Source: a virus
IMG/VR virus record: IMGVR_UViG_3300025652_000653
Coordinates: 1-21,718 of that record
Length of the DNA: 21,718 bases
Reading direction: 5' to 3' (one strand)
In this document: positions 1 through 6,210 of the stretch, in pieces
Position numbering within the stretch: position 1 is the first letter of the stretch
Layout: each line of letters starts with the position of its first letter
Program-made: the position numbers and the translations under genes
The notes under the pieces: model-generated
What the model was told of the DNA's origin: nothing
The model's database searches: none
Seen by the model: only the letters and a program-made list of their open reading frames with translations

Positions 1-18
1 TTTTTTTTTTTTTTTTTT
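1..18. other. 18-base poly-T run at the window edge
   Basis: The window opens with 18 consecutive T residues directly before a good ribosome binding site. Nothing else here has a homopolymer of this length. It may be a contig-end or tailing artefact, or the T-tract of a terminator whose stem lies upstream of the window. The sequence alone cannot separate these. Confidence 0.6.
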
Positions 19-28
19 GGAGGCAGAT

Positions 29-214
29 ATGTGGTGGATTCTAGTAATAATATGTTCTAATGTATCATGCGAAACAGACCTCATGGCGTTCCACTACGAA
101 CCTTCAGAGGAACGTTGTATAGAAACAGCCGAGACTGTTTACAGAGAAATGGGGTACACATGGCTGTGTGTACAGGATAGAACGTACGATCCCAAGTGGG
201 ATGAATTTGAATAA
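29..214 (+). CDS. Small hypothetical protein, 61 aa
   Basis: I do not recognise this protein. The start chosen is the ATG at 29, because GGAGG lies at 19-23 with a 5-base spacer; an in-frame TTG at 17 has no such site. The N-terminus (MWWILVIICS) is short and hydrophobic, followed by a soluble, acidic, Tyr/Trp-rich region with three further cysteines. It could be a membrane-tethered peptide or a small globular protein. It is the first gene before the RNA polymerase, where phages often keep small host-takeover proteins, but no function can be read from it. Confidence 0.6.
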   Translation: MWWILVIICSNVSCETDLMAFHYEPSEERCIETAETVYREMGYTWLCVQDRTYDPKWDEFE

Positions 215-216
215 TA

Positions 217-247
217 GGTCTCTTTATAGACCAAAATCAAGAGATGT
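217..247 (+). promoter_or_regulatory. Candidate phage promoter or operator ahead of the RNA polymerase gene
   Basis: A palindrome GGTCT-(6 nt)-AGACC at 217-232 contains TATAGACCAAAA (225-236), followed by an AGAGATGTT stretch. Nearly the same block, TATAGACCAATA then AGAGAGTGTT, occurs at 9649-9674 before the exonuclease gene. The core resembles the CTATAG start region of T7 and SP6 promoters. Two intergenic copies in the same orientation, each just upstream of a gene, suggest a promoter for the phage polymerase. No transcription data support this. Confidence 0.4.
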
Positions 248-263
248 TGATTAGGAATAAATA

Positions 264-2528
264 ATGCGTGATAAACTGATTGCAAGCTTGTCAGAAAGGC
301 TGCTTACAACCAAAGACAGCCGGACTCAGGCCCACTGGTTATGGGCGCACATAGAGGAAGAAATTGATCTCTCTATAGAAGATATCTACCGGTTGGTCAT
401 TAGCAAGGTGGTATTAGGGGTAGTTCAAGGATCCTCCCTGACCTCAGTAGCCGTATCAATAGGGGCTTCTATCCGGTTGTTTTATAAAGAGGAAGAGATA
501 GAGGAAGAAACAAAGGCCTCCCTCCACATCGGTGTAAAGGTGTTAGAGGCTTTCTGTAACAAAGACAAGAAGGACAGTGAGGTTCACTTACTAGACATCA
601 AGAGGGTGAACAAGGGACGCTCCTCTAAGCCAAACGAGAATGCTCTATACGTACTGGTATGCACCGATGCAGCCTTACTGGAGCAAATTATACTCAGTGA
701 GGACATAGAGGATACCCCTGAGTTCCCTCTGTTAAACCCTGCAGGGGATTGGACATCTTACTATCATGTAGGTATGAAGGCTTCTATCATTAGAGGAGCT
801 TCTACCTCAACACTAAAGAAGATGACCCCTATCTCTGCAAAGAGTGTGTATGATGCTCTGAATAAGATGCAGGAGACACCTTACATCATCAACCAAAATG
901 TGTTTCAGGTTTATAAAGAATTGATGTCTCTCCAATCTAGGGAAGAATTGCTGAAGAGAGATTACATTCCTGCCCCTCGGTCTCCTTTTAAACATGATAA
1001 AGAAGAAATGGTAGCCAGTAGAGCAGGAATGTTCCTAGAAGCTGATTTCATAAAGACTATATCGAATAAAATTGGTGATAGAACTTTCTACCAAGCATAC
1101 AACTGTGACTTTCGAGGTCGCATATACCCTATGACCCCTTACTTGAATGAGCAGAGCTCTGACAATGCTAAGGGTCTTATACGCTACAGAGATAGCATAC
1201 CATTAGGAGAAGAAGGAGCGTATTGGCTGGCTGTTCACACAGCTAACTGTATTGGAGAAGACAAGCTCCCCTTAGATGATCGTGTAGGGTATGTGGAAGA
1301 AAACCTCGAAGAGATCATGTCTTGGGCAACCGATCCTCATGCTAACAATAACTGGATGGAAACAGACAAGCCGTGGTCCTCTTTGGCTATGGCGTTCGAG
1401 TGGTACAATATCCACTTATGGACCATTATTGGTCAGAATGAGATTGAAGACTACAACTGTGGTGTTCCAATTTTCGTTGACGGAAGTAACAATGCTGTCC
1501 AGCACTTAACCGCTTTGTCTCTCGATGAGAACATTGCACCACTGGTGAACCTAGTACCTACGGAGGTCCCCGGAGACGTATACCAGTATGTTGCTGATAA
1601 AACTTGGGAATCCCTCGATGATGAATATCATAAACTAGAAGACCCAGTGAAGGAAGAACTTCCTCGTTTGATGAAAGAGATCAAAGAAATCAAACTAAAA
1701 AGAGAAGTAGCAGAGACCAAACAAGAAAAAGATGAAGCTTTTCAAGAGCTTGACCGTTGGCGTAAGGCCAACAAAGATCTCACTAAGAATATTTATATCC
1801 CCTTTTGGCAACTTCTTAAGGATGATAAAAAGATACAACGGAAGGCAGTAAAGAGACCTGTGATGACATTGGGTTACGGAGTTACCCGTCAGGGTGTGAG
1901 AGACCAGATATTTGATGACACTAAGACCCTTAGTGAAGAGCTCAAGTTCAAAGATAAGTCTTGGTCTAACCCCTTCGGTGACTTACTAAGAGATACAATG
2001 TTAGAACATCTCAAAGGCCCCGCAACTATGCTGAGCCTATTCCAGAAACTGGCTGAGAGAGCTAATAATAAAAACAAATTCTTATCGTGGAGTGCTCCCA
2101 TAACAAACTTCCCTATAGTACAGGAGTACCTAAAGACTAAGGAAGTACGAGTGAGAGTAAGATTCTGTGGATCAAACAGAGGCAAAGGTTTGCAACTGAC
2201 AATCCAACCCAAAGAGACCGGTAAGCTTGATCGGAGGAAGCAGTCAACAGGTGCTGCTCCTAACGTTGTGCATTCATTTGATGCTGCACATTTAACCCTG
2301 ATTGTAATAAAATCAGACTTCATTGTAACTACGATACACGATAGCTTCGGCTGTCACCCCGGTAACATGGAGTCACTCTTCGCTGTAACCAGAGAGCAGT
2401 TTATGCATTTCTACAAGTCTGATCCTCTGGCTCAATTGCTATCTCAGACTGATGCACTAGACCTTTTCCCTGAACGTGGCAACTTAGATTTAAGTGAAGT
2501 TCTGAAATCAGACTTTGCTTTCTGTTAA
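264..2528 (+). CDS. T7-type single-subunit DNA-dependent RNA polymerase
   Basis: This enzyme transcribes phage genes from phage promoters. All catalytic motifs are visible: DFRGRIYP (282-289); motif A with D406 in FVDGSNNAVQH; motif B with K530, R531 and Y538 in KRPVMTLGYG; motif C with H692-D693 in TIHDSFG; and a C-terminal foot ending DFAFC, matching the DFAFA end of T7 RNA polymerase. At 754 aa it is about 130 residues shorter than T7's 883. The loss is mainly N-terminal, since DFRGR sits at 282 rather than near 421. A Lys/Glu-rich, probably coiled-coil segment (about 451-507) lies between motifs A and B. The start ATG has AGGAA at 253-257. T7-like promoter recognition is family knowledge; the actual promoter is unknown. 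Confidence 0.95.
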   Translation: MRDKLIASLSERLLTTKDSRTQAHWLWAHIEEEIDLSIEDIYRLVISKVVLGVVQGSSLTSVAVSIGASIRLFYKEEEIEEETKASLHIGVKVLEAFCNKDKKDSEVHLLDIKRVNKGRSSKPNENALYVLVCTDAALLEQIILSEDIEDTPEFPLLNPAGDWTSYYHVGMKASIIRGASTSTLKKMTPISAKSVYDALNKMQETPYIINQNVFQVYKELMSLQSREELLKRDYIPAPRSPFKHDKEEMVASRAGMFLEADFIKTISNKIGDRTFYQAYNCDFRGRIYPMTPYLNEQSSDNAKGLIRYRDSIPLGEEGAYWLAVHTANCIGEDKLPLDDRVGYVEENLEEIMSWATDPHANNNWMETDKPWSSLAMAFEWYNIHLWTIIGQNEIEDYNCGVPIFVDGSNNAVQHLTALSLDENIAPLVNLVPTEVPGDVYQYVADKTWESLDDEYHKLEDPVKEELPRLMKEIKEIKLKREVAETKQEKDEAFQELDRWRKANKDLTKNIYIPFWQLLKDDKKIQRKAVKRPVMTLGYGVTRQGVRDQIFDDTKTLSEELKFKDKSWSNPFGDLLRDTMLEHLKGPATMLSLFQKLAERANNKNKFLSWSAPITNFPIVQEYLKTKEVRVRVRFCGSNRGKGLQLTIQPKETGKLDRRKQSTGAAPNVVHSFDAAHLTLIVIKSDFIVTTIHDSFGCHPGNMESLFAVTREQFMHFYKSDPLAQLLSQTDALDLFPERGNLDLSEVLKSDFAFC
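2372..2393 (+). repeat. 22-nt near-identical repeat, copy 1
   Basis: GTCACTCTTCGCT-G-TAACCAGA lies inside the RNA polymerase gene and matches 21502-21523 at 21 of 22 bases, in the same reading frame (SLFAVTR here, SLFAITR there). The flanking sequences and proteins do not otherwise match. Confidence 0.5.
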
Positions 2529-2561
2529 TAATATAAAATAAACTTTTAAGGACAATATAAT

Positions 2562-3053
2562 ATGTCATTTGTAATTCGAGACGCTGAACTCTTCTGGGCT
2601 AAGCTTGTAACACCAGTCAACCCATTCAACGCTGATATCCCTCACTGGGAGATTCAGATTCGCACCCGAGATAAGAAAGAGTCAGCGGAGTGGAAAAAGC
2701 ATGGTCTGCATGTTACTATGAAAGAGGACAACGATGGTAGCTTTTACCAAGTGAACCTTAAGCGTAAATCAGAAACCCGAAAAGGGGATAAGCGAGACCC
2801 AATACGTGTAGTAGACGCAAGCCTAGCCCCTCTAGATGCATCTATTATTGGTAACGGTTCTGTTGGTCACGTTCAGATTGACTCATATGAATATGAGATG
2901 AACGGCAAGAAAGGTGTGGGGTTTTCTCCTCGTGCACTTCAGGTAATCAAGTTAGTGCAGTACACTGGTGCTCAGTCTGCTTTCGAAGTAGAGGGTGAGA
3001 CTGAAGTGGTAGTGCCTACAGACACGGACGAGTCTGACGACTCTCAATGGTAA
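2562..3053 (+). CDS. Single-stranded DNA-binding protein, T7 gp2.5-like
   Basis: Likely coats ssDNA during replication and recombination and recruits replisome proteins through its tail. The 163-residue length, the N-terminal region rich in beta-type segments (WAKLVTPVNPF, then HWEIQIRT), basic patches around 67-78, and a strongly acidic tail ending DESDDSQW fit the gp2.5-like family. Its members end in an acidic tail with a terminal aromatic residue (Phe in T7; here Trp). AAGGA lies at 2548-2552. It sits directly behind the RNA polymerase and ahead of a terminator, so it may be the last gene of that unit. The general SSB assignment is firm; the exact subfamily is less so. Confidence 0.82.
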   Translation: MSFVIRDAELFWAKLVTPVNPFNADIPHWEIQIRTRDKKESAEWKKHGLHVTMKEDNDGSFYQVNLKRKSETRKGDKRDPIRVVDASLAPLDASIIGNGSVGHVQIDSYEYEMNGKKGVGFSPRALQVIKLVQYTGAQSAFEVEGETEVVVPTDTDESDDSQW

Positions 3054-3072
3054 AAAGAATTTTTTAAGAGGA

Positions 3073-3104
3073 ACCCCTATAGCTGACGCTGTGGGGGTCT
3101 TTTT
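3073..3104 (+). terminator. Rho-independent terminator after the SSB gene
   Basis: An 11-bp stem (3073-3083 with 3088-3098, including two G-U pairs) and a TGAC tetraloop are followed by CTTTTT. It lies 20 bases after the SSB stop codon and separates the polymerase/SSB pair from the small-ORF cluster. Confidence 0.85.
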
Positions 3105-3111
3105 ATCGAAT

Positions 3112-3136
3112 TTATAGTAATAGTATAGGAGAAAGC
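3112..3136 (+). promoter_or_regulatory. Possible promoter and ribosome binding site after the terminator
   Basis: Just downstream of the terminator, TATAGTAATAGTATAGGAGA combines TATAG-type sequence with an AGGAG ribosome binding site for the ATG at 3137. Two later junctions (3210-3218 and 3989-3996) also carry TATAGGAGA, but there it is formed by a TAG stop running into the Shine-Dalgarno. The ribosome binding site is convincing; the promoter role is a guess. Confidence 0.25.
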
Positions 3137-3214
3137 ATGAGTGACCTTCCCGACTGGCTGGCCAGAATTTCGGTAGTTATTATCGTAGGTTGTTATCTTT
3201 TTGCAGTGCTATAG
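3137..3214 (+). CDS. Very small single-pass membrane peptide, 25 aa
   Basis: The ATG follows AGGAG at 3128-3132. The product is a short polar N-terminus (MSDLPDWLARI) followed by a hydrophobic segment (SVVIIVGCYLFAVL) that would span a membrane once. Its stop codon overlaps the Shine-Dalgarno of the next gene, which suits a translated gene in a compact operon. No function can be assigned; such peptides are common in phage early regions. Confidence 0.5.
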   Translation: MSDLPDWLARISVVIIVGCYLFAVL

Positions 3215-3226
3215 GAGAGAATAAAT

Positions 3227-3451
3227 ATGGAGTCTCCTTACATAAAACTAAAGTCAGAACTTCGAAGTTGGCAACTAGCTCTGATATCTAAGGAAGCCAC
3301 AGAGAAGGCAGATCTGATACAAGAGGCTATCACGGCAATCAACACGTTGGAGTCCACTATTGGGTATCAGGATGAGGTGAAGAAGAAAAAGGATAAATCA
3401 AAGAGGAGTAATAAAGGTGCCAAGAAAATGAAAACAGGTAAGAAGAACTAG
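3227..3451 (+). CDS. Small hypothetical protein with Lys-rich tail, 74 aa
   Basis: I do not recognise it. Residues 1-50 are predicted mostly helical (SELRSWQLALISKEATEKAD and onward), and the last 24 are dominated by lysine, arginine and serine. That tail could bind nucleic acid or be disordered. AGGAG at 3213-3217 precedes the start by 9 bases. It lies in the string of small ORFs behind the SSB terminator. Confidence 0.7.
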   Translation: MESPYIKLKSELRSWQLALISKEATEKADLIQEAITAINTLESTIGYQDEVKKKKDKSKRSNKGAKKMKTGKKN

Positions 3452-3480
3452 ATCCCTTCTTTATTAGTCTAGGTGATAGT

Positions 3481-3648
3481 ATGAAATTGTTCGTGTATGG
3501 GTTGTCTTTAGCATTTATATTAGGGGTCTTTGCGGCACTTGTTTGCTTTGTAGCACCTTTTTATTTAAGCCCGGTTGAAGCAACTATGGTCATGTATGGG
3601 GCACTAGCACTAGCTACTGGTGTCTGTGTATTTATGGGAGAATGTTGA
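3481..3648 (+). CDS. Two-pass membrane peptide, 55 aa
   Basis: Reading from the ATG at 3481 gives 55 residues with two hydrophobic stretches (about 5-28 and 34-52) separated by YLSPVEA. This is a helical-hairpin membrane protein layout. AGGTGA just upstream is a modest ribosome binding site. It could be a holin-like or envelope-modifying peptide by topology alone, but nothing specific supports that, and no lysis gene is nearby. Confidence 0.5.
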   Translation: MKLFVYGLSLAFILGVFAALVCFVAPFYLSPVEATMVMYGALALATGVCVFMGEC

Positions 3649-3658
3649 GTATGGAGAT

Positions 3659-3847
3659 ATGACAGATAACAAGTCAGTGTACTGCCAATACTGCGGTTAC
3701 GTATACCCTTATCATGATAACTTGTGTATCATAAAAGCGGTTGAACAAATGGAAGAAGAAATTAAACAGCTCAAGATTGAGGTCGAAACTCAAAAAAGGT
3801 TGAGATCGCGTTTATTACGTAATTTATACGGAGGAAACTCAAAATGA
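3659..3847 (+). CDS. Small zinc-knuckle / coiled-coil protein, 62 aa
   Basis: From the ATG at 3659 the protein starts MTDNKSVYCQYCGYVYPYHD and continues NLC. The CxxCG pair followed by a His and a third Cys looks like a zinc-binding knuckle. Residues about 27-55 (KAVEQMEEEIKQLKIEVETQ and onward) form a likely coiled coil. GGAG lies only 2 bases before this ATG, which is unusually close. The frame is open back to a GTG at 3620, but that start lacks a Shine-Dalgarno. The stop overlaps the next start as ATGA. Function unknown. Confidence 0.6.
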   Translation: MTDNKSVYCQYCGYVYPYHDNLCIIKAVEQMEEEIKQLKIEVETQKRLRSRLLRNLYGGNSK

Positions 3848-3900
3848 TCAAAGGAAAATTAATGGTGTACTGGATTAACCTAGAAGGACAAATAGCATGA
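3844..3900 (+). CDS. Putative 18-aa peptide between ATGA overlaps
   Basis: ATG at 3844 overlaps the previous stop (ATGA), and its own stop overlaps the next start at 3897 (ATGA again). The product would be MIKGKLMVYWINLEGQIA. GGAGG at 3831-3835 gives a usable ribosome binding site. At this size the main support is the two exact stop/start overlaps. It may serve only to couple translation of the next gene. Confidence 0.35.
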   Translation: MIKGKLMVYWINLEGQIA

Positions 3901-3992
3901 AGTATACTTCCCTTAAGTGGTACAAGCATGAGTCAGTTATCCTTAGTGTAGTGTTCCTCTTGTCCGTTATTGAATTTGTAGTATTTCTATAG
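3897..3992 (+). CDS. Very small single-pass membrane peptide, 31 aa
   Basis: The ATG at 3897 overlaps the preceding 18-codon ORF (ATGA), and GAAGGA lies about 10 bases upstream. The product has a polar, basic N-terminus (MKYTSLKWYKHES) and a hydrophobic C-terminal helix (VILSVVFLLSVIEFVVFL), a one-pass layout like the 25-residue peptide at 3137. Its TAG stop runs into the Shine-Dalgarno of the HNH gene. Function unknown. Confidence 0.5.
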   Translation: MKYTSLKWYKHESVILSVVFLLSVIEFVVFL

Positions 3993-4009
3993 GAGAATAA
4001 CGATAAACC

Positions 4010-4273
4010 ATGCCTAAGAAATTTGACGATAATTGGAAAAGAAATTCTGTAACGGGCTGTCACAATTGGAAAGGACGTATGACTGCAACAGGTCATGGTC
4101 GATTTGAGGTAGAAGGAGTATGGCAGTTTTCACATGTTATCGCATGGGAACGTAATCTTGGAGTACTTCTCAAAGAAAGGCAAGGGATTGAGCATACATG
4201 TGAGAACCCTGCCTGTGTTAACACAGATCATATGATTATTCGCGATCTGGTCGTTCATACTGACTCAGCTTAA
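4010..4273 (+). CDS. HNH endonuclease, small free-standing
   Basis: This is probably a metal-dependent DNA endonuclease. A C-terminal core with H62, C64, C69, N71 and H74 (EHTCENPACVNTDHM), preceded by SHVIAWERNLG (H42), matches the small phage HNH type in which an HxC...NPxCVNxxH unit carries the catalytic His and zinc ligands. The upstream CHNWKGRMTATGHGRF fits the family's N-terminal strand region. At 87 aa it is a minimal version. AGGAG lies at 3991-3995. It sits among small ORFs, consistent with a mobile homing-type endonuclease, although no intron or inserted host gene is seen. A packaging role is less likely without terminase genes nearby. Confidence 0.8.
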   Translation: MPKKFDDNWKRNSVTGCHNWKGRMTATGHGRFEVEGVWQFSHVIAWERNLGVLLKERQGIEHTCENPACVNTDHMIIRDLVVHTDSA

Positions 4274-4306
4274 TTAAAGAGGAAGAATATTATTCTGGAG
4301 GATAAA

Positions 4307-4516
4307 ATGATAGAAGAATTTACACTAGTTGAGCAGCTATCAGAGGTGCTAGGATGGGACAGCTGCCCCTCAGAGGAAAAACTTGAGGCATTAGAGAGTC
4401 TAGGTTACGGTGTCCTTGAACACTTAAATGCTGTAGATTCAAAGATGGATGAGCTAATTGAGCTTGTTCAGAATCAAGATAGTATCATAGCGAACTATCA
4501 AACAAAGGAGAATTAG
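4307..4516 (+). CDS. Small acidic helical protein, 69 aa
   Basis: I do not recognise it. The protein is acidic and likely all-helical, with a coiled-coil-like C-terminal half (DSKMDELIELVQNQDSIIAN). CTGGAGG upstream of the ATG is a strong ribosome binding site. It precedes a membrane peptide whose GTG start lies 2 bases after this stop, suggesting they are translated together. Confidence 0.65.
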   Translation: MIEEFTLVEQLSEVLGWDSCPSEEKLEALESLGYGVLEHLNAVDSKMDELIELVQNQDSIIANYQTKEN

Positions 4517-4517
4517 A

Positions 4518-4676
4518 GTGAACAAAGTTAAAGAATTTTTAAAAAATAATACCGTAGAGGTAGTAATTGGTGCGAACGCACTGTCAGCTGTTGTCTGTTT
4601 TTTAACAGGTAACTACGCAGTTGCGACAGTAAATGCTTCAGCGGCAACGTTGATATATTATAACTGCCGAGTCTAG
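4518..4676 (+). CDS. Small membrane protein with GTG start, 52 aa
   Basis: A GTG at 4518 with AAAGGAG at 4504-4510 begins a 52-residue product. It has a short basic amphipathic N-terminus (MNKVKEFLKNNT) and a largely hydrophobic body (VEVVIGANALSAVVCFLTG, then YAVATVNASAATLIYY), consistent with two membrane segments. The upstream gene's stop is one base away from this start. Function unknown; the topology resembles many small phage inner-membrane proteins. Confidence 0.55.
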   Translation: MNKVKEFLKNNTVEVVIGANALSAVVCFLTGNYAVATVNASAATLIYYNCRV

Positions 4677-4799
4677 CCTTGCAGAAGCAGAGACATACGT
4701 CGGCCCCAATTAATATATTTACGCTATGGTGGTGTAACCTACAACCTGAGCAAGTTGTCAAACTGCTCTAGTCTAGAATTAATCCAATGGAAACACAAT

Positions 4800-5003
4800 A
4801 TGTTAAAATCACAAGCATTCCACCAAATTAAGAACGTAGAAATCACCCCTAAGAAACTTCGTTATCAGGAATACAACGTGGTGGATTATGCGGTTAGAAG
4901 TATTATACTGACCAATACTAGAGGCGAGAAGTTCACGATTGAGCTTTTCAGCGATGACCCATCCAACCTCGAAATGATGATGGTAAAATTGGGTGAAGAA
5001 TAA
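4800..5003 (+). CDS. Small hypothetical protein, 67 aa
   Basis: I do not recognise it. The ATG at 4800 is the first ATG in a frame that is open from a TTG at 4755. No good Shine-Dalgarno supports either start, so the N-terminus is uncertain. The body looks like a small alpha/beta domain (strands RSIILTNT and EKFTIELF, then an acidic helix). The 123 bases between it and the upstream gene hold no convincing ORF, tRNA or terminator. Confidence 0.6.
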   Translation: MLKSQAFHQIKNVEITPKKLRYQEYNVVDYAVRSIILTNTRGEKFTIELFSDDPSNLEMMMVKLGEE

Positions 5004-5017
5004 CAAAGGGGTGACTA

Positions 5018-5332
5018 ATGGACTACGAACTGTTGTTACACAAGTACATTGACCACGTAGCTATGTGTGACGGTGCCACATATATCCTGCGTTGCTCCGA
5101 GCCGGTGTTCACCGTTGAGGAGATCGAGGAGCTGGAACGACTGGAGTCACTGCCCCGGCCGGATATAGATATGAGTACAGAAATTGCTGATGATGACCTC
5201 TTTCAGTGTGCAGACTGCGGGGCAGAACTTGATATTGACGAGTCTATCCGCGTAGGTGCAGACCTGTCATGTGAACTATGCGTTGAACAAGCTGGGATCG
5301 AGGGTATTCGCAGAGACGACGAGGGGGCATAG
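5018..5332 (+). CDS. Acidic protein with C-terminal zinc ribbon, 104 aa
   Basis: Residues 64-91 carry two Cys pairs, CADCG and CELC, about 20 residues apart, which is a zinc-ribbon layout. The N-terminal half is acidic and helical (EEIEELERLESL). AAGGGG precedes the ATG. The stretch about 5045-5340 is visibly richer in G and C than its neighbours (many CGC, GAG, CTG and CCG codons), which hints at separate acquisition. No enzymatic motif is visible. A regulatory or adaptor role would fit a zinc ribbon but is not shown. Confidence 0.7.
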   Translation: MDYELLLHKYIDHVAMCDGATYILRCSEPVFTVEEIEELERLESLPRPDIDMSTEIADDDLFQCADCGAELDIDESIRVGADLSCELCVEQAGIEGIRRDDEGA

Positions 5333-5367
5333 TGCCTCGTCTAGGACTAACTAATAGAGATATAGAT

Positions 5368-5742
5368 ATGAATGATTACAAAGTAAAATTGAGTCTCCCT
5401 GTTACCTACGAGTTCCTGTGTGACATCTTGACTACTGCTGCCGAAGGCGGCATTGGTTATTGGGCCAGCTATAGTCCTGAGCGAGACAAGGATTTAAATG
5501 TTTGGTTAATACGTAACATTACAGACGATGACGATGAGCTTTTAGGTAAGGGGTTTGTGGAGCTTAAAGACATCACACGCGCACTGAGTAAGATCTGTTC
5601 GGGTGATAGCGACCTGTGGTCAACGCAAGTCGCATATATAATGCGATGTGTGATGGACCCAGACGGAGGGGCTACGTTAGACGCAGATGACTGTGATGCT
5701 ATCTTACAGACAGCTCTGTTCGATGAAGTGATTTATGGGTAA
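5368..5742 (+). CDS. Conserved phage protein of unknown function, 124 aa
   Basis: The C-terminus (DADDCDAILQTALFDEVIYG) and the GGIGYWASY segment resemble a small protein family I recall from many phages and prophages with no known activity. The start is uncertain. The ATG at 5368 gives MNDYKVKLSL, a typical beginning for such proteins. A GTG at 5332 overlapping the previous stop has a better Shine-Dalgarno (GAGGGGG, 4-base spacer) and would add 12 residues. It is acidic and probably cytosolic. Confidence 0.7.
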   Translation: MNDYKVKLSLPVTYEFLCDILTTAAEGGIGYWASYSPERDKDLNVWLIRNITDDDDELLGKGFVELKDITRALSKICSGDSDLWSTQVAYIMRCVMDPDGGATLDADDCDAILQTALFDEVIYG

Positions 5743-5760
5743 TAAAGAGGATATGTATAT

Positions 5761-6198
5761 ATGAAAGATTACGTATATTTGGCGGGTCCGATGGAAGACG
5801 CCCAATATGAAGACATGGTGGGGTGGCGCAAATATGCAACTGCTTCGCTACTCACACATGACATCAATTGCCTAGACCCAACCCGACGTGTCTCATACCA
5901 CGAGGAGTTACAAGGGGTTCTAGGTGCTGAGAGGCGCGTTATGAATGTCTCTCGGAGAATTTTTAAGCAGGATATGAAGGACATAGCGTCTAGTCGTGTC
6001 ATTTTAGCAGACATTCGTAGGTCGTCAGGTAGAGGCACAGGGACCAGCATGGAACTTATGTTTGGTCATACTGAGCACAAGATCATGATTATGTGGGGTA
6101 GTAAAGAGGACTTTCCACACCCCTTTATTCAGTCAATGGCAACTGAGATCCACTATGATCTTGATGAAGCTATTGAGGCTGTGAAAGGATACTACTAA
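5761..6198 (+). CDS. Nucleoside 2-deoxyribosyltransferase family protein
   Basis: Members move deoxyribose between bases or hydrolyse deoxynucleoside monophosphates, so this would act in deoxynucleotide salvage or remodelling. The N-terminal YLAGPM (6-11), the central D71-MKDIASSRVILADI segment and GTGTSMELMFGH with E98 fit the family, whose nucleophile is a Glu in a GT..E motif. At 145 aa the length is typical. It sits upstream of a DUF3310 protein and a nucleotidyltransferase, and in the same genome as dCMP deaminase and ribonucleotide reductase. The substrate cannot be told from sequence. A role in base modification or in depleting a signalling nucleotide is also possible. Confidence 0.82.
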   Translation: MKDYVYLAGPMEDAQYEDMVGWRKYATASLLTHDINCLDPTRRVSYHEELQGVLGAERRVMNVSRRIFKQDMKDIASSRVILADIRRSSGRGTGTSMELMFGHTEHKIMIMWGSKEDFPHPFIQSMATEIHYDLDEAIEAVKGYY

Positions 6199-6210
6199 AG
6201 TGGAGGTATT

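Noticed and set aside
1889-2323. 144-codon minus-strand ORF
   Set aside because: It lies wholly inside the RNA polymerase gene opposite its conserved motifs, lacks a ribosome binding site and has no family features. It is a shadow.
3208-3222. TATAGGAGA at 3210 and 3989 as T7-like promoters
   Set aside because: Both are explained by a TAG stop codon running directly into an AGGAG Shine-Dalgarno, so no promoter is needed.
4677-4799. Possible tRNA or small RNA in the gap before 4800
   Set aside because: I see no cloverleaf, no T-loop consensus and no terminator. The ATG at 4787 opens only a 14-codon frame. Nothing is supported here.
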